Source: Hirsutella rhossiliensis (lineage: Eukaryota; Ascomycota; Sordariomycetes; Hypocreales; Ophiocordycipitaceae). From it: a stretch of DNA of 64,000 nucleotides. The stretch is taken from contig NW_025408678.1 of the NCBI RefSeq assembly GCF_020360975.1, positions 434,001 to 498,000 on the forward strand, read 5' to 3'. The translations under genes were made by a program, and so were the position numbers. The notes beneath the pieces are model-generated. The model ran no database searches. It was not told the DNA's origin and was given only the letters and a program-made list of their open reading frames with translations. Below are positions 13,401-25,379 of the stretch, piece by piece (position 1 is the first letter of the stretch; each line of letters opens with the position of its first letter).

Positions 13401-14720
13401 CGTTCGTAAAGAATAGGTATTAGTAGGCTAGCCTTTAGAACGATATTTACGGCGTAATCTCTTCCTATAAAGAATGCTAATACTTTACGACTAAGAGACC
13501 TTAGGAAGTTATAACCGCGACCGCGCCTAGCTACCCTATAAGTAAGATTTACTTTAATAGCTAGTATATACTATCTAATTATAGGTATTCGTACCTTATA
13601 GAAGTATAAGACGACCTTACTAGATAGGTAGAAGTAACCCTAGTTAAGGAAATTACCGTAGGAGCTATAACTAAATTTATACTCTTTATTATTTATAAGT
13701 ATAGCGTAATACTATACACTATAATCGATAGAGGGCCTAAAATAAAGAAAGACTTTAAGTATATCCTAGAGGATATAGGCGTTAAAGTTATTTAAACTTC
13801 GGTATATAATCTAAAAGCGAACGTAGTAGTAGAATAAAGGTACTAAAGGTTAATAATAGTACTTATAAAAATAGTAGAGAAAAAGGGTAAGTAGATTAAA
13901 TACCTTAACTAAGTAATCCTTATAAACCGAATAGTAATTAGAGAGTCTTATAGAATATTAGCTTTCTACCTACTATATAAATAGGAACTAGTACTACCTC
14001 TTAAGGTAGAATACCCGACTTAGCGACTAATCGACTAAAACGAAGTAAAGATAAGAGAAGAATTATTTAAAGTATAAGTATAAGTTTTAAAAAGAAAAGA
14101 AAAAGATATAGAAGAAGCTAAGAAAAGAGTAATAAGATATTAGAATTAATTAGTAGAGAGGATAGATAAAGCTAATAAGTATATAATAAGGAAAGAAAGC
14201 CTATAACCTAGAGACCTTATCTTACTATTTAACGTAAGACGATTAAATAATCTAGGGAGGTAAGCTAAGTATTAGATAAGGTAGAACGGCCCCTTTTAAG
14301 TAGTATCGCGCTTAGAGTAGTCTAAGGCGTATAGGATTAAGACTTTAGATAGAATCGTGCTCGATAAGACAATCTTAGGAGAGTATTTAAAGAAGTTTAA
14401 AAAAGATAAGGAAGGTTAGTAGTGCTCTACTAAGGATAACTAGTTACTCTAAGATAAGATTACTCTCGATAAGAGGAGGAAGGAAGAAATAATAAATAAA
14501 GTAGATAATTTACTACTCCTACTAAGTAGAGAAGCCTTAGATTAAATAGTACTATAGTCGTAATAACTCTTTAACGAACCTTAGAAGGATTAAAGCTAGG
14601 AAGAGGAAGAAGAGCGACTATAAATACCTAAGAAAGGCCTAAGGTATACGATCGAGGTTTAGCTACCGTAACTTAGTAAAGTAAAAAAGGATCTCTATAT
14701 AGGAGCCCTAAGGACGCTAA
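10440..14720 (+). pseudogene. Family A pol (protease-RT-RNase H-integrase), RIPped
   Basis: Protease: the active site near 10488-10505 reads IDTRS where IDTGS is expected. RT at about 11870-12500: the polymerase motif reads FLDN followed by IGIKGP (12188-12217). This matches a fungal Ty3/Gypsy clade whose RT carries a DDI-x-VKGP type motif rather than the usual YxDDILI. RNase H at about 12600-13100 keeps a GAVLIQ block and an ADGL-like box. Integrase lies at about 13300-14100, with the DDL and IDxGP catalytic neighbourhoods and a conserved Glu further on. I saw no chromodomain. Dozens of TAA/TAG stops interrupt the frame. Clade assignment is from memory of family motifs. Confidence 0.7.
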
Positions 14721-15123
14721 TTTAATAAGAAAAGGAGGAGGTAAAAAGGAGCTAAGGAGGAAAAGGCAGTAAAGATAAAAATCTACGACTATTATAAGAA
14801 GTATACTAGAACCTAACTAGTAACCTAGGCACCGTCTAACTATCTAATCGAAGGACGACTATAGTAGCCGAGATATTTATAAGCGCCCTACCTACTACCT
14901 TACTATTTTAAATTTTCTACTTAAAGCTCCCTAAGTAAATAAAGATAATATTTCCTACCCTTCCCTAATAATAACCTACCCTCTACTACCTTAAAGAAGA
15001 TAAATAGAGATATAATTAAATAATAAAGTAAGAAAACGAATAATCTTACTACCTACCTCCCTTAAGAATAGGATTTTTTACTTTATAAATAGGGACGTCT
15101 ATTCTTTATTATAAAGGGGGAGA

Positions 15124-18100
15124 CCCGCTATAGCGAAAACAAACGCGCCTATAAGATAAATTTTAATATATTTTCGACTTATTAGATTAAACGTATATAA
15201 CCTTAAGAGAAAAACTTTTACCGCTAAAGATAGCGACTAAATAAGGCTACCTACTCTTAGTAAACCTATTATAGACTACTATAAAGCGAACTTAAAGACT
15301 ATCTAATTATTACTTAAGAGAGAGCTTATTAAACCTATATAATCTCTTTCTAAGTAAAACGGGCGTAAGGTTAATTTCCTCCCCTTCCTTTAAATCCTTA
15401 ATAAGACTAAAGGGATTAAGGATATTATAAAGAAGATAAGGGGCGGTCTTATTACTAATATACTTATCGTAAAATTTATTAGTCTTAAGGTTAGTGCGGA
15501 AATTTTAACTATATATATAGTTAGCGAATCTATTAAGGTCGTAAGTAGCCCTACGGTATCTAAGGAAGTGCCGCTATTCGTAAATAGGCGCCTTAGTCGA
15601 ATCCTAAACGTAGTTAGCGTAAGAACCGCCGGTAGTGCCTAAATGAGAGATATACTTATAAAAAAGAAATATAATATACTCGTAAGCGGAAGTTATAGTT
15701 ATTTAATAAGTTCGAATATACCCTTAATAAAGGTAAGGATTATAAGTTCTATATAAAGTAATTAGGACTACTTAAGAGTATTCTTATCGCCTTAAAATAA
15801 GCTAAGAAAAGAAGTATCCGCGCGGATAAGCGATTTCCGTAGGGATATAGGTTACTAGCCGACGTCTATAATAAAGGGCATAGAAGACGATTTAATTATA
15901 CCGACTTAGCGTGCTCTCGAGAAAGTAAGAGAGAGGAGAGCGACCGCGCGCTTTAATCCTAACGATATCGGGAGCTTCTAATAGAACCTATAACTAAAAG
16001 GCAATTTCTACGTAAATTAGAAACCCTTAGTAACCGATATTATTTCTACTATAGACCTAGGTCTCGAAGTAACTATAGATTTATAGAAGAAGATAGTTAG
16101 AACGAGCTAAGCGAGATTAAATAAGTTAGATAGTCGTTACTTAAAAGTACTCTATATAAAGAGGAAAGACCTTAGTATAATAATTCTAAGTAAGAAGAGT
16201 AGTAGTAACGAGGGAAGGTCGTAGAAGAGTAGTTAAAGAGAGGTTAATAATATTTAGTAGCTCTTTAGTTTCGAGCTTAGCGGTCTTATAAGATATAATG
16301 AGGAAGAAGAGGTAGTCGTAAAAGGAGAAGATAAGAGGTAGCGGTCTAGAAAAATAAAAAAGATAGAGGAGAGAAGAGGAAGAAGAGGAATAGAAAGAGT
16401 AAAGAAGAGAAGAAAAGGGCAGAGATTAGATAGCTTACTAATCGATAACTAGTAAAAGAAGCTATTTAGGCGTAACCCTTAAACACGCCTAAGACCTTAC
16501 TACTATAGAGGCTAGCTAAAGTAACTAATAACCGCGCGCTCTAACGACTATTTATTCCTCTTACTATACCCTTCTTCTTCCTTCCTTCTTCTTCCTTCTA
16601 TATATATATATATATATATACTCTATATACTTCTCTACTTATAACGATCCCCTCTATTAATATAACTCTTATATATATATATAATACCCTCTTAGCCTCT
16701 TAGCGTTATAACTTAGAACTACTTACCCTAACTATTTAATCTTATCTTCTCCCTTTCTTTCGCTTACTCTACCCTTTCCTAAGATATAGCGGCGAACCTA
16801 AATAGTATCCTAGGCCTAGCTATAGACCTCCCTAAGAATACCGCTATCTTTTTTAGCGCACTACTATTTAAGAGTAGGAGCTTTATTTTACCTACTTACT
16901 ACGGCAAAGTTAAAGTAGAAGGCGGCGTAGGGCGCTTCTACGCTAAAGACAAGGAAAAGTTTATAGACTAAGACTAACGAGACGTTTATAGGCAAAAGTA
17001 ACCTCCCTAGTACGTTTATAGAGATCGTTAGCACTTAATACTAACGGGCCCTATTAAACGGCGGGATATTACCCTCGAAAATACTTAGATAATATATAAG
17101 GGCGTTAAAAAGATAAACGGATTTACTAGGAATAAGGCCCGCTAAGAAGAGTATATCGTTAACGTATATAACTTTCTTTATAGAGCTATTAATAAACGAT
17201 AGGCTATAAGCTTTAGCCTTAGCGCGATAATTAAGATCTTAATAAGAGGTATCGAGAACGCAGTATACCCCTTACCTTACCTACTATCGGTTTATACCGA
17301 CTATTAAGGGGAACCTATTAAAGATATAGAAGATAGATATACGAAGTACTATAAATGCCTAAACGATAAGGAGTATCTAATTAAGTTTACCGCTCTTACC
17401 TTTAACCTTAGTCGCTTTACGTATAAACGAAGGTATACGACCGGAGTTATTAACTTTTTAGTAGGACTAAATAAAGGGGGACTTTACTAAGGAGCGTTCT
17501 TTTAAGACTATAGGGAAGGAAACTTAGTCGTTTTCGATACTTAGAAAGAGGGACGGCACGCTAGACTCTATACGTTCCTATAAGTATAGCGGCAGTTTCT
17601 TTATATCCTCTAAGTCCCCTATAACTTTACCTATACGCTAGTCCCTTATACTACTTAGTAGGAAGGGTAGGAATACGGCTACTTAACCTTAATAATAATC
17701 TAATACTAAGTTAGAGGCATAGTCGGGCTATGCCTTAAGATAATTAAGTAGCGATACCTAAAGGTTAAAGTAATTCTAAAGTAAAGGTATAAGGCAATAT
17801 AAGAAGCCCTATAGATAGATAAAATCTTATACTAAGACTAGTATTTCTTTAAGCTAAACGAGAAGATAAGTATAAAAGGCTACGTCGATAGGCTAATATA
17901 TAGAATCTAAGCTATCGTAGCGAACGAACTTAATTATATATAAGCGATATTATATATACTTATAGAGACTATCCTTAGATTACGGTCCTAGCTATAATCC
18001 CTTTTATAGCTTACTATAGCTTACTTATAAGCTATACTCTTAAGTAGTAATCTATTTACTTAGCTTATATACGCTTTAAGTAAGCTAAGCTTAAGTAACT

Positions 18101-18160
18101 TCTTTTCCTAACTATTATTCCGAGCCGCCTTATTATATAAATATAGCTAGCTCTCTTATA
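15124..18160 (+). other. RIPped unidentified segment with two long colinear candidate frames
   Basis: This lies between the end of A2 pol and the inverted copy A3. Two frames on the plus strand run without apparent indels: about 15130-16550 and about 16786-18030. Each begins ATA-GCG (a possible RIPped ATG-GCG) and is interrupted only by TAA/TAG. Caution: TGA is generally scarce in RIPped DNA, and the stop density (roughly 6-7% of codons) is about what chance gives, so this is weak evidence for coding. I recognise no domain in either. A (TA)n run lies at 16599-16620. It could be an accessory region of A2, another element, or non-coding. Confidence 0.3.
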
Positions 18161-21100
18161 GCCCGCTAACTATAGTTATAATATTATTAATAGAATTTTA
18201 AGCTTATATATATTTATATATCTTTTAGTAATAAGGTTTCCTTAAAACTTAGTATCGATTAAAGCCCTTAGAACTTTAGCTTTCTAGCTACTAAGCTATA
18301 CTTAAATATAAGGTAGGTCTTATATATACTTAAGTAAGTAAAAGGGTATAAAGACCGTATTTATATATATTATAGGAATCGCTATAAGGTCCTTTAAAGT
18401 TATCTCTTAGTATCTTATTAAGAGTACTACTTTTTATATAATAAATTTATCTTTCCTTAGTTTTATTACCTTTAAAGTTTATTAATTAAATAGTCCTTAA
18501 GCTAGTTATATTATACTAATTATATTAGTTATAAACCTAACTTCCTTTAATACTTATTAAACTTTAAAGCACTTATAGTCTAATTCTTTATAAGTAAGGT
18601 AAGTAAGCTTAATTAGTTCGACCTAGTATTCTTTATCTTATTCTTTAACTTATATTAAAGCTACTATAAGTTTTCTTTATAAATATTTAAGAAGGAGTAA
18701 ACTACTCTTTATATTATCTTTAGCTACTTTTATAACTATTACTATAGCTTTATAAGGTCTTATATTACTTTATACTTTCTTTAAGGTCTAGAATTTAATG
18801 TTTTTTATACGTTAGGCTATATCTATATATCTTATACTAAGTCTCTTACTTAGTTAAGGAATAAAGTTAATAAAGTAATTTAAAGGGATTAGGATTCTTT
18901 TATATATAATTTCTTTAAGAATTTTTTCTATAAGTCTATTAAACTTCTTATTTAAATCTACTTTATATCTATAGTATATAAGAATAATCTTTAAGCTAGT
19001 TTTTACTATTCTTATTATCTTTATTTCCTTTATATTCTCTTTAACTCTTTATTTTTTCCCCTTATAAGTATTAATCCTTATTATAGTTATATAGATTATT
19101 TAATTATATATATTACTTTATTATATATTATTTATAATTATAATAATTAATATCCTTCTTACTTCTTTTTTTATATTACTTACTTTTAGATTCCTTAGCT
19201 TCTACTTATATAGGCTTTTATATCTTTAGAACTAGTCTAAGAAGCTAGATTCTCTTTTACTAATAGCTTAATTTAAGTAAAATAGTATAACTATAGCTTT
19301 AACTTATTTTATAAGTAGTAATATAAAGGAGTCTAGCTATATATTTACTTAGTATATAATAAGCCTTAAAATATATATACCTATTTAAAAGAACCTATTA
19401 ATAAGTACTAAGGGAATTACGCTTTTATTATCTTTTTTTTAAGGTAAAGAGTCTTATTTACTACTTTATATACTATAAATCCGATCTTATAGTCCTAAGA
19501 GTATACCTTATACTTATTAAGGTAATATCTTTTTTTACTATAATAAAAGTATCTTTTAGGCTAGTTAAAAGTATTAACCTAAATCTATATATATTAATTA
19601 AAAGTAAAATCTAATAGTATTTACGCTACCTCCTTATTTATAACTTAAAAAGTAGCTTTTACTATTAATACGTTTTTATTTTATATTAAGCTAGTTAAAT
19701 ATCTACTCTTACTAGTAAGTAAGGTTAATCTTTATATCTTTAAAGGCTTTTATTAAGTCTAAGGTCTTCTTTATAGGCTATCTAGGTTTCCTATTTATTT
19801 TCTTTAACTCTTTAAGAAGTTTTTTTTTACTTTTATTAAATTTAGCTTCCTTTATTACTTTATTAATTTCCTTAAAAAGCTAGTCTTTCTTTAAGTTCTT
19901 AAGCTTTTAATTATAGCTTTTAGATACTATATCTTAACGCTTAACGTCTTAGTAAGGTACTAAGTAGTAATTAATTATATAGATAAGGCTTTTATATAAG
20001 AGTTTTAAGATAACTTTAAATATCTTTTTATTTCTCTTTATAATATTAGTAATAAGTTCCTTTAGTATTATATAGTAAATAAAGTATAATTAAACTATAG
20101 ATTCTTCCTAGCTATTAAGTTATACCTTATACTATAGGTATAAGTAGAGACTAAGCTATTTTATAACTTTTATAATAGTCTTAAGCTTTTTAATATTATA
20201 ATAGTCTAAGCGGTTATTAATAGTTTCTAGTTATTTAATATTATATATATAGTAATATTAAAAGAGTCTTTTCTTTATTTCTTTTTAAGTAAGTCCGTCT
20301 AGAAGAGTTTTAATAGGAAGGGCTTATATAAAATAGATATAGACTTTAAGCTAGTTTATTTTATTCTTATTATAAATATAGTTAATATATATCCTTTATT
20401 TAAACTTCTTAAGGAATTTAGTTATACTTTTACTATTAAATTTACTAATAAGTAAGAGTTATAGTTAGTAGAGTCTTCTTATAAGGTTATCTTAGCTTTT
20501 AGCGGGTATATTTCTAAGTCTATTAATAATCTTATTAATATTTACCTTATTTTTTAAAGTATTATTAGTAGTAAGGTTAAATAATCCCTTTTAACGGCTA
20601 GCGTTTCTAGATATAGTATACCTATAGATTATAAGGTTATAAAATTTAAAGTTAAAGCTTTTAAAGTTAAAAGATATCTTATTATTACTATCTTATTACT
20701 TACTTTCTTATTTATTAAAAGGAGGTAAGCGTTCTCTATAAGCTACTATATAAAGGAGAGCTATGGTTAAGGTTATTAAGGTATCCCTTATTAGTACTTA
20801 TATTAATATTATTAGTATATATATAAGTAGAAGGTCTTAGTAGGGTTTTAGAATAGTTTAAAATTCGCTATTATCGTTATTTATATTTTTTAAAGTATTA
20901 TATAAAGATCGTAGTTTCTTAACTAAGTCGCTAGTATTAAGGGTTATAGGGCTAATAATAAAAGCTTAAGGGTTTTTAGTATTAGCTTATTACTTTTCCT
21001 TTACTATTAGTAAAAGTATTATTTAATTATTTATTTCCTAGTAAGCTTATTACCTTATTAAGTCCTTAACTCTAGCTATTAAAGTAGTTACTACTTTAAT

Positions 21101-21599
21101 TATTAAATCCCTAGATTTTATTTTTTCTAAATAGTACTATTATCCTCTAAGTATTCTTAGCTTTATAAAGCTACTTATTACTATATAAATAAAATAGAAT
21201 AATAAGTTTACGCCCTAGAGCCTAGTTTAATAAGGATAAGGGTATATACCTAAAGTATATATAGTATATAGCTAAGGATTAATAAAGTAATTAACTATAT
21301 AATTATTTAATTATTAGTCCTATATATAGCTTTAAGGGTCTTAGGTTATTAATATAAGTCTTAGAGATTTATTTACTCTATACCTCTTTATCTCTATTAG
21401 AGTCCTATAATAGGTAGCCTTTACTTTAAAGGGGAAAAATAAAAATTTAAATTAACTATAATTAAGGAAGATACTTAATTAGATAATTTAAGCTTATATA
21501 AAGCCTTTAAGTATACTTAAAAGGAAGTTAAATAGGGAGTACTAAGGGTCTTATCCCTTTAACGGGCTAATATTTATAAGGGTGCGATCTTACTTATTA
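18160..21599 (-). mobile_element. Ty3/Gypsy family A, inverted truncated copy A3
   Basis: LTR-A lies at 21228-21599 (372 bp, reverse), and gag and protease sequence runs leftwards to about 18160. Alignment by eye with A2: 18480-18600 is the reverse complement of about 10150-10260, and 18240-18480 corresponds to 10330-10490. RT, RNase H and integrase are missing. CpG is rarer than in A2, showing heavier mutation. A3 and A2 face each other across the 15124-18160 segment. Confidence 0.7.
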
Positions 21600-22380
21600 A
21601 AGTAAGTATATCTTTAAGTATATACTATAGCTACTATTAAACTACCTTCTTAAGCCCTTTTATAAAGGTCTTATAAAAGGGTATAATTTTTAAGCTTTCT
21701 TAAGGGCTTAAAGGGCTTATTAAAGAAAGCCCTAAGCTTAGTTCCTAGGGAAAGGGTACTAAAGTAAGGCTAGGTCTTCTATAAGTATTATAAAGTAAGT
21801 TAAATAGGTATAGGGCTAATAGGGCTACTAAGGGTAGCTCTCTTTTACCCTTTTACTTACTTTAAAGGCTAGTTAAGCTAAAAGTAGCTAGCTTAAGGTA
21901 GGGCTAGGCTAGGCCTAAAGAAGCTAGTCTTTAATATAAGCTAAGTATTATCTTTTATCTTAATATCCTTTAGGTCTTAGGCTATTCCTTTAAGGTATTT
22001 AAAAGGTATTAGCCTTTTAATACTACTTTTAAGTAAGCCTTAGCCTCTAAGGTACTTATTTTAGCCCTTAGGTTAAGAGAGGGGGGGGGGGGGTTAAAGA
22101 GGCCCTTCTTAGGCCTAGGCTAAGGTCCTAGGTTAGGTCTAAGCTAGGTCCTATTAGTAAGGGGTATATACCTTTAGTTAATAAAGGTAAGAAAGAGTTT
22201 TCTACTTATATAAAGGAAAACTTTACTTAATTTATAAACTTTAATAGTATATTATATACCTATTAATAGCTATATAAGGCTATACTTAAGGGGGCGTAAT
22301 ACGTTATTTATAAGGGTTCTAAGTATATACTTTTTTTATATTTTAAGCTTAGTTTTAAAAAGATAGATAAAAAGATATAA
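21600..22380. other. Unassigned RIPped DNA
   Basis: A stretch rich in AAGGG/CCTTA with very few CpG, compositionally like the LINE region at 35-39 kb. It contains a G13 homopolymer at 22081-22093. I see no coding frame or matched repeat. Confidence 0.4.
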
Positions 22381-22608
22381 TAATAATTACCCTCCCTTAT
22401 TAGCTATAAAATATAATAATATATAAACTATATAAGTTCTTATAGAAAATATAAAGCTATTAACCTAGCTATAGTATATTAATATCTATTAGTATTAGCT
22501 ATACTAAGAGGTTTAAAAAGGACTAATTTCTATTTATTAAGTACTAATAGTAATAATAAAAGCTAATAGTTTTAAGAAGCCTATATTAAAGTAAAAGCTA
22601 GCTATCTT

Positions 22609-23001
22609 TATTATAAAGACTATTATACTACGTAGGTAAAAGTATAACGCGCGCTCCGATAGGTACGCTATAAATAATATATATCTAATAACCGCGTCTT
22701 TTAATATACCCCCTTAGGGATCGCGGCTTTACTAGGAGCCCTAGACCTTATAGCCTAAAACGCGGGAGTTAAATACTAAGCGCTACGCTAATAACCTAAG
22801 GAAATCTAAGAGAGGTAGTTATTTATAAGGGATTAAACCCTATACCGCGCGTAGTTACTAGAAGTTATAAGGGTAGTATACTATCCCCTCCTAGGCTTAT
22901 AACTATCGCGAAAACTATTATACTATATACGTAAAAGTAGAACGCGAGCTTTAATAAGTACGCTATAAATAATATATATTTAATAACCGCGTCTTTTAAT
23001 A
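22609..23001 (-). mobile_element. TRIM-like element (98-bp terminal direct repeats, 393 bp total)
   Basis: Two direct repeats of exactly 98 bp (22609-22706 and 22904-23001) flank 197 bp of internal DNA with no coding capacity. Differences between them are mostly C/T and G/A, with a few transversions. Ends are TA...TA, the RIPped form of TG...CA. The insertion is flanked by ATCTT (22604-22608 and 23002-23006), and G1 carries the unoccupied site. On the minus strand, a purine tract (AAGGGGGTA) abuts one repeat where a polypurine tract would be expected, giving the orientation. A TATA-like stretch lies inside the repeats. These are the defining features of a terminal-repeat retrotransposon in miniature. 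Confidence 0.65.
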
Positions 23002-23704
23002 ATCTTTTTATAGTAAATAAAGCTAGAAGACGTTTAAGAGAAGCTATCCTTAGAAGCCTACCTTAAAAGTCTATAAGAGGAGCTAATAGTATATATAAGG
23101 AAGGAGATATCTATAGCTAAAGAAAGGAACTAGGACTTATCTTAAAGGAGGGCCCCTAGCTTAATTAGGACTTATTCTTCTTAAAGGCCTTCTTTTTAAG
23201 GACTTATCCTTAGAGAAGACCCCCTTTCTTATAGGACTTAATTCCTCCTTAGGCCCCTTTTCCTAAAGTAGGTTTAAAAGAGCCTAAAGTAAAATCCTAG
23301 ATTTCTTAAGTAAGGGAGAAGTATAAACTAAGACTTAATCTATATACTTACCGGCCTAATAATTTAGCTTTACCCTTAAGGGCAGGCTATAGCTAAGAGG
23401 GTATATCGTAAAGTATAGCTTAATTCGTATTCTTAGAGATATCCCTTAGTAATAGGGACCTAGGAAGCTAAAATAATAACTAGTATAAAAGAAGGAAGAA
23501 GGAGCTAAAAGAGGTATAGAGAGGAGGGTAGGGGTAAGAGGGGAAGCAAAAGTAGTAATAGCTTCTTATAAAGGTAGCGAGAAATAAGACGGATATACTA
23601 GCAACGGCTAGAATAAAAGGGAAAACTAGTAAAAAGCTTAGTAGTTAAGAGGATATTATTAGCTTCTTTAAGTAGGATCTTCTTTATTAATTAAGATACT
23701 AGAC

Positions 23705-23840
23705 TATTAAAGAGTAGATCTAATAGGGCATAGGCTATAATCGCGCTACTACCCCCTTTTACTATACGATAAAAGGTAACGAATTAACTAAGCTACCTAG
23801 CTTATTAATTAACTATACTTATTAACTATTTAGGCAACGC
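23705..23840 (-). mobile_element. 136-bp insertion resembling a tRNA-derived SINE
   Basis: The insertion in G2 is flanked by CTAGAC at 23699-23704 and 23841-23846; G1 gives the empty site. On the minus strand, positions 23795-23784 read TAGCTTAGTTAA, which equals the tRNA box A (TAGCTCAGTTGG) after RIP-type changes. About 41 nt downstream (23742-23733), GATTATAGCC resembles box B with one misfit. A possible anticodon-type stem (CTTTT/AAAAG) lies between. The acceptor stem is not convincing, and the copy is RIPped, so an old tRNA pseudogene-like insertion or another small element remains possible. Confidence 0.35.
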
Positions 23841-24199
23841 CTAGACTCTTATATAGATAGATATAAAGAGGGGCGTTAGATAAAGGAAAGAAGGAAAATT
23901 AAGGCAATATAATAATTACTCCCTTATATAAGAGTCTTTAACTATTATAGGTAATAGGCTTAGGCCGCGGCCTAAGCTATATAGTTATATATAGAGGGCT
24001 AGATCCTATAAGTATAGGGGCGGGCTAGCCGCGTATAAAAGAGCTCTATATAGCTTATTAATATTATCCTATAAGCGGCACCTATATATACGCCTCTGCC
24101 TACTCCGTAATAGTATAAGCTATTAACTAATAGATCTAATAAATATCTCCTTAGAAAGGGTGCCGCTCCCTTAAAGGAGCACCCCGCTACCCCTTAAGC

Positions 24200-25180
24200 G
24201 GATAGGAAGTATTATAGCTATCCTAGAAGCGATTAAAAGCGCGATAGCTAGTAAGAAGAATAAGGTTCTCGCTATACTAAGGGAGCCGTCTATAAGACTA
24301 GCGTTAACCCCTACGACCTTAGTAATACTAGTTACGGCGGCGGCACTACCGATATAAAAGCCGCTTCCCTAGCCGACTTAGAACGGTAAGCCTAAGTCCT
24401 TTTACTTCTTCCTTAGCCGGCTATAGATAAAGTTTATAATAGATAAGAAATAAGGCCTAAACGGCTATCGTAATATAGTATAGTATTTACTCCTCTATAT
24501 GCTACTAGAGCCTTAGATATAGCGGATCTCTAGATTCTAGGATAAGGGCGGCCCTAGAGGTAGACGCGACCTATAGGACTTCTTCTAATACCTTATATAT
24601 ACGTTCGGCAACGTATAGGAGTAGGAGAAGGCATAGGATAGGCTATAGACCTTTAAGTAAAGGGATAGGTAGATATTTAGCGAATTCCTCCCTAACTTTA
24701 AAGAGACGCTCTTATAGACGGCGGGAACTATAGTATAGGAAGATAGCGCGAAGCTTATATAGTTATAGAACTTAATTATACCGGCCCTATAAGAGCTACT
24801 TATCCCTATAATTATACCTACTAACTATAGCGAGTATATAAGCCGGTTAATAAAAGTAGTATAGGGCTATAAATAAACGCTGCGTTTCTAAAAGCTTTAT
24901 AAGCGCACGCCGTATAGCGGTAATAGGATTACCGCCCCTTTATAAGAAGAATAGCCGGCTATCGATATTAACGGAGATACCTTAATATTAGCTACCTATA
25001 TAGACCGAGCTAAACGCGGTAGGAAGTTATTATTAAATATCCCCTATACTATCCCGCTCTTTAAGTAGCGGGCGAAGTAAGTAACGAGCGAGGAAATCGG
25101 GAAAAGGAAGGCTAACGGCCGCTGCCTATATTACGGCGCGTTTATATACTTTATATTAAAATGCCCCTTCTTTCTAGCTA
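24200..25180 (+). pseudogene. Element E gag with RIPped zinc knuckle
   Basis: Gag-like region ending in a knuckle at 25123-25164 that fits CX2CX4HX4C, with the second Cys and the His changed to Tyr (C-LY-Y-GAFI-Y-FILK-C). Both changes are the TGC-to-TAC and CAC-to-TAC transitions expected of RIP. The knuckle would have bound RNA packaged by the gag particle. Not functional in this copy. Confidence 0.65.
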
Positions 25181-25379
25181 AGCGGCCTATAATAGTTTAA
25201 GTAGCGAAGATAGAACCGCTCTTTACCTTAGATAATAAAGAGGATTCCGCTCCTATAAGCTTAGAGGAAAAAGAGTAGCTCTAAAGTAAAGATAGGCTCT
25301 AGAGCCTTAATTATTAGTACTAGTAAAGGAGAAGGAGGAATTATCCGCCTATATAAAAGAAAAGCTTACTTTAATATAG

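Larger units (their letters stand above)
7130..15123 (+). mobile_element. Ty3/Gypsy retrotransposon family A, copy A2 (RIPped)
   Basis: It starts with LTR-A (7130-7508, lengthened by a C run at 7190-7200), followed by leader, gag-like, protease, RT, RNase H and integrase sequence in one orientation. It was inserted in the RT frame of element D. A polypurine tract (AAAGGGGGAGA) occurs at about 15111-15123, where a 3' LTR would normally begin, but the sequence after it is not LTR-A. Copy A4 (38896-56348) aligns with it over gag and half of pol. In-frame stops are TAA/TAG, the expected outcome of RIP at Gln codons, so the element is dead. Confidence 0.75.

Noticed and set aside
15124..15520. 3' LTR of A2 expected after the polypurine tract
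   Set aside because: The sequence after AAAGGGGGAGA shows no similarity to LTR-A, so no LTR was annotated there.
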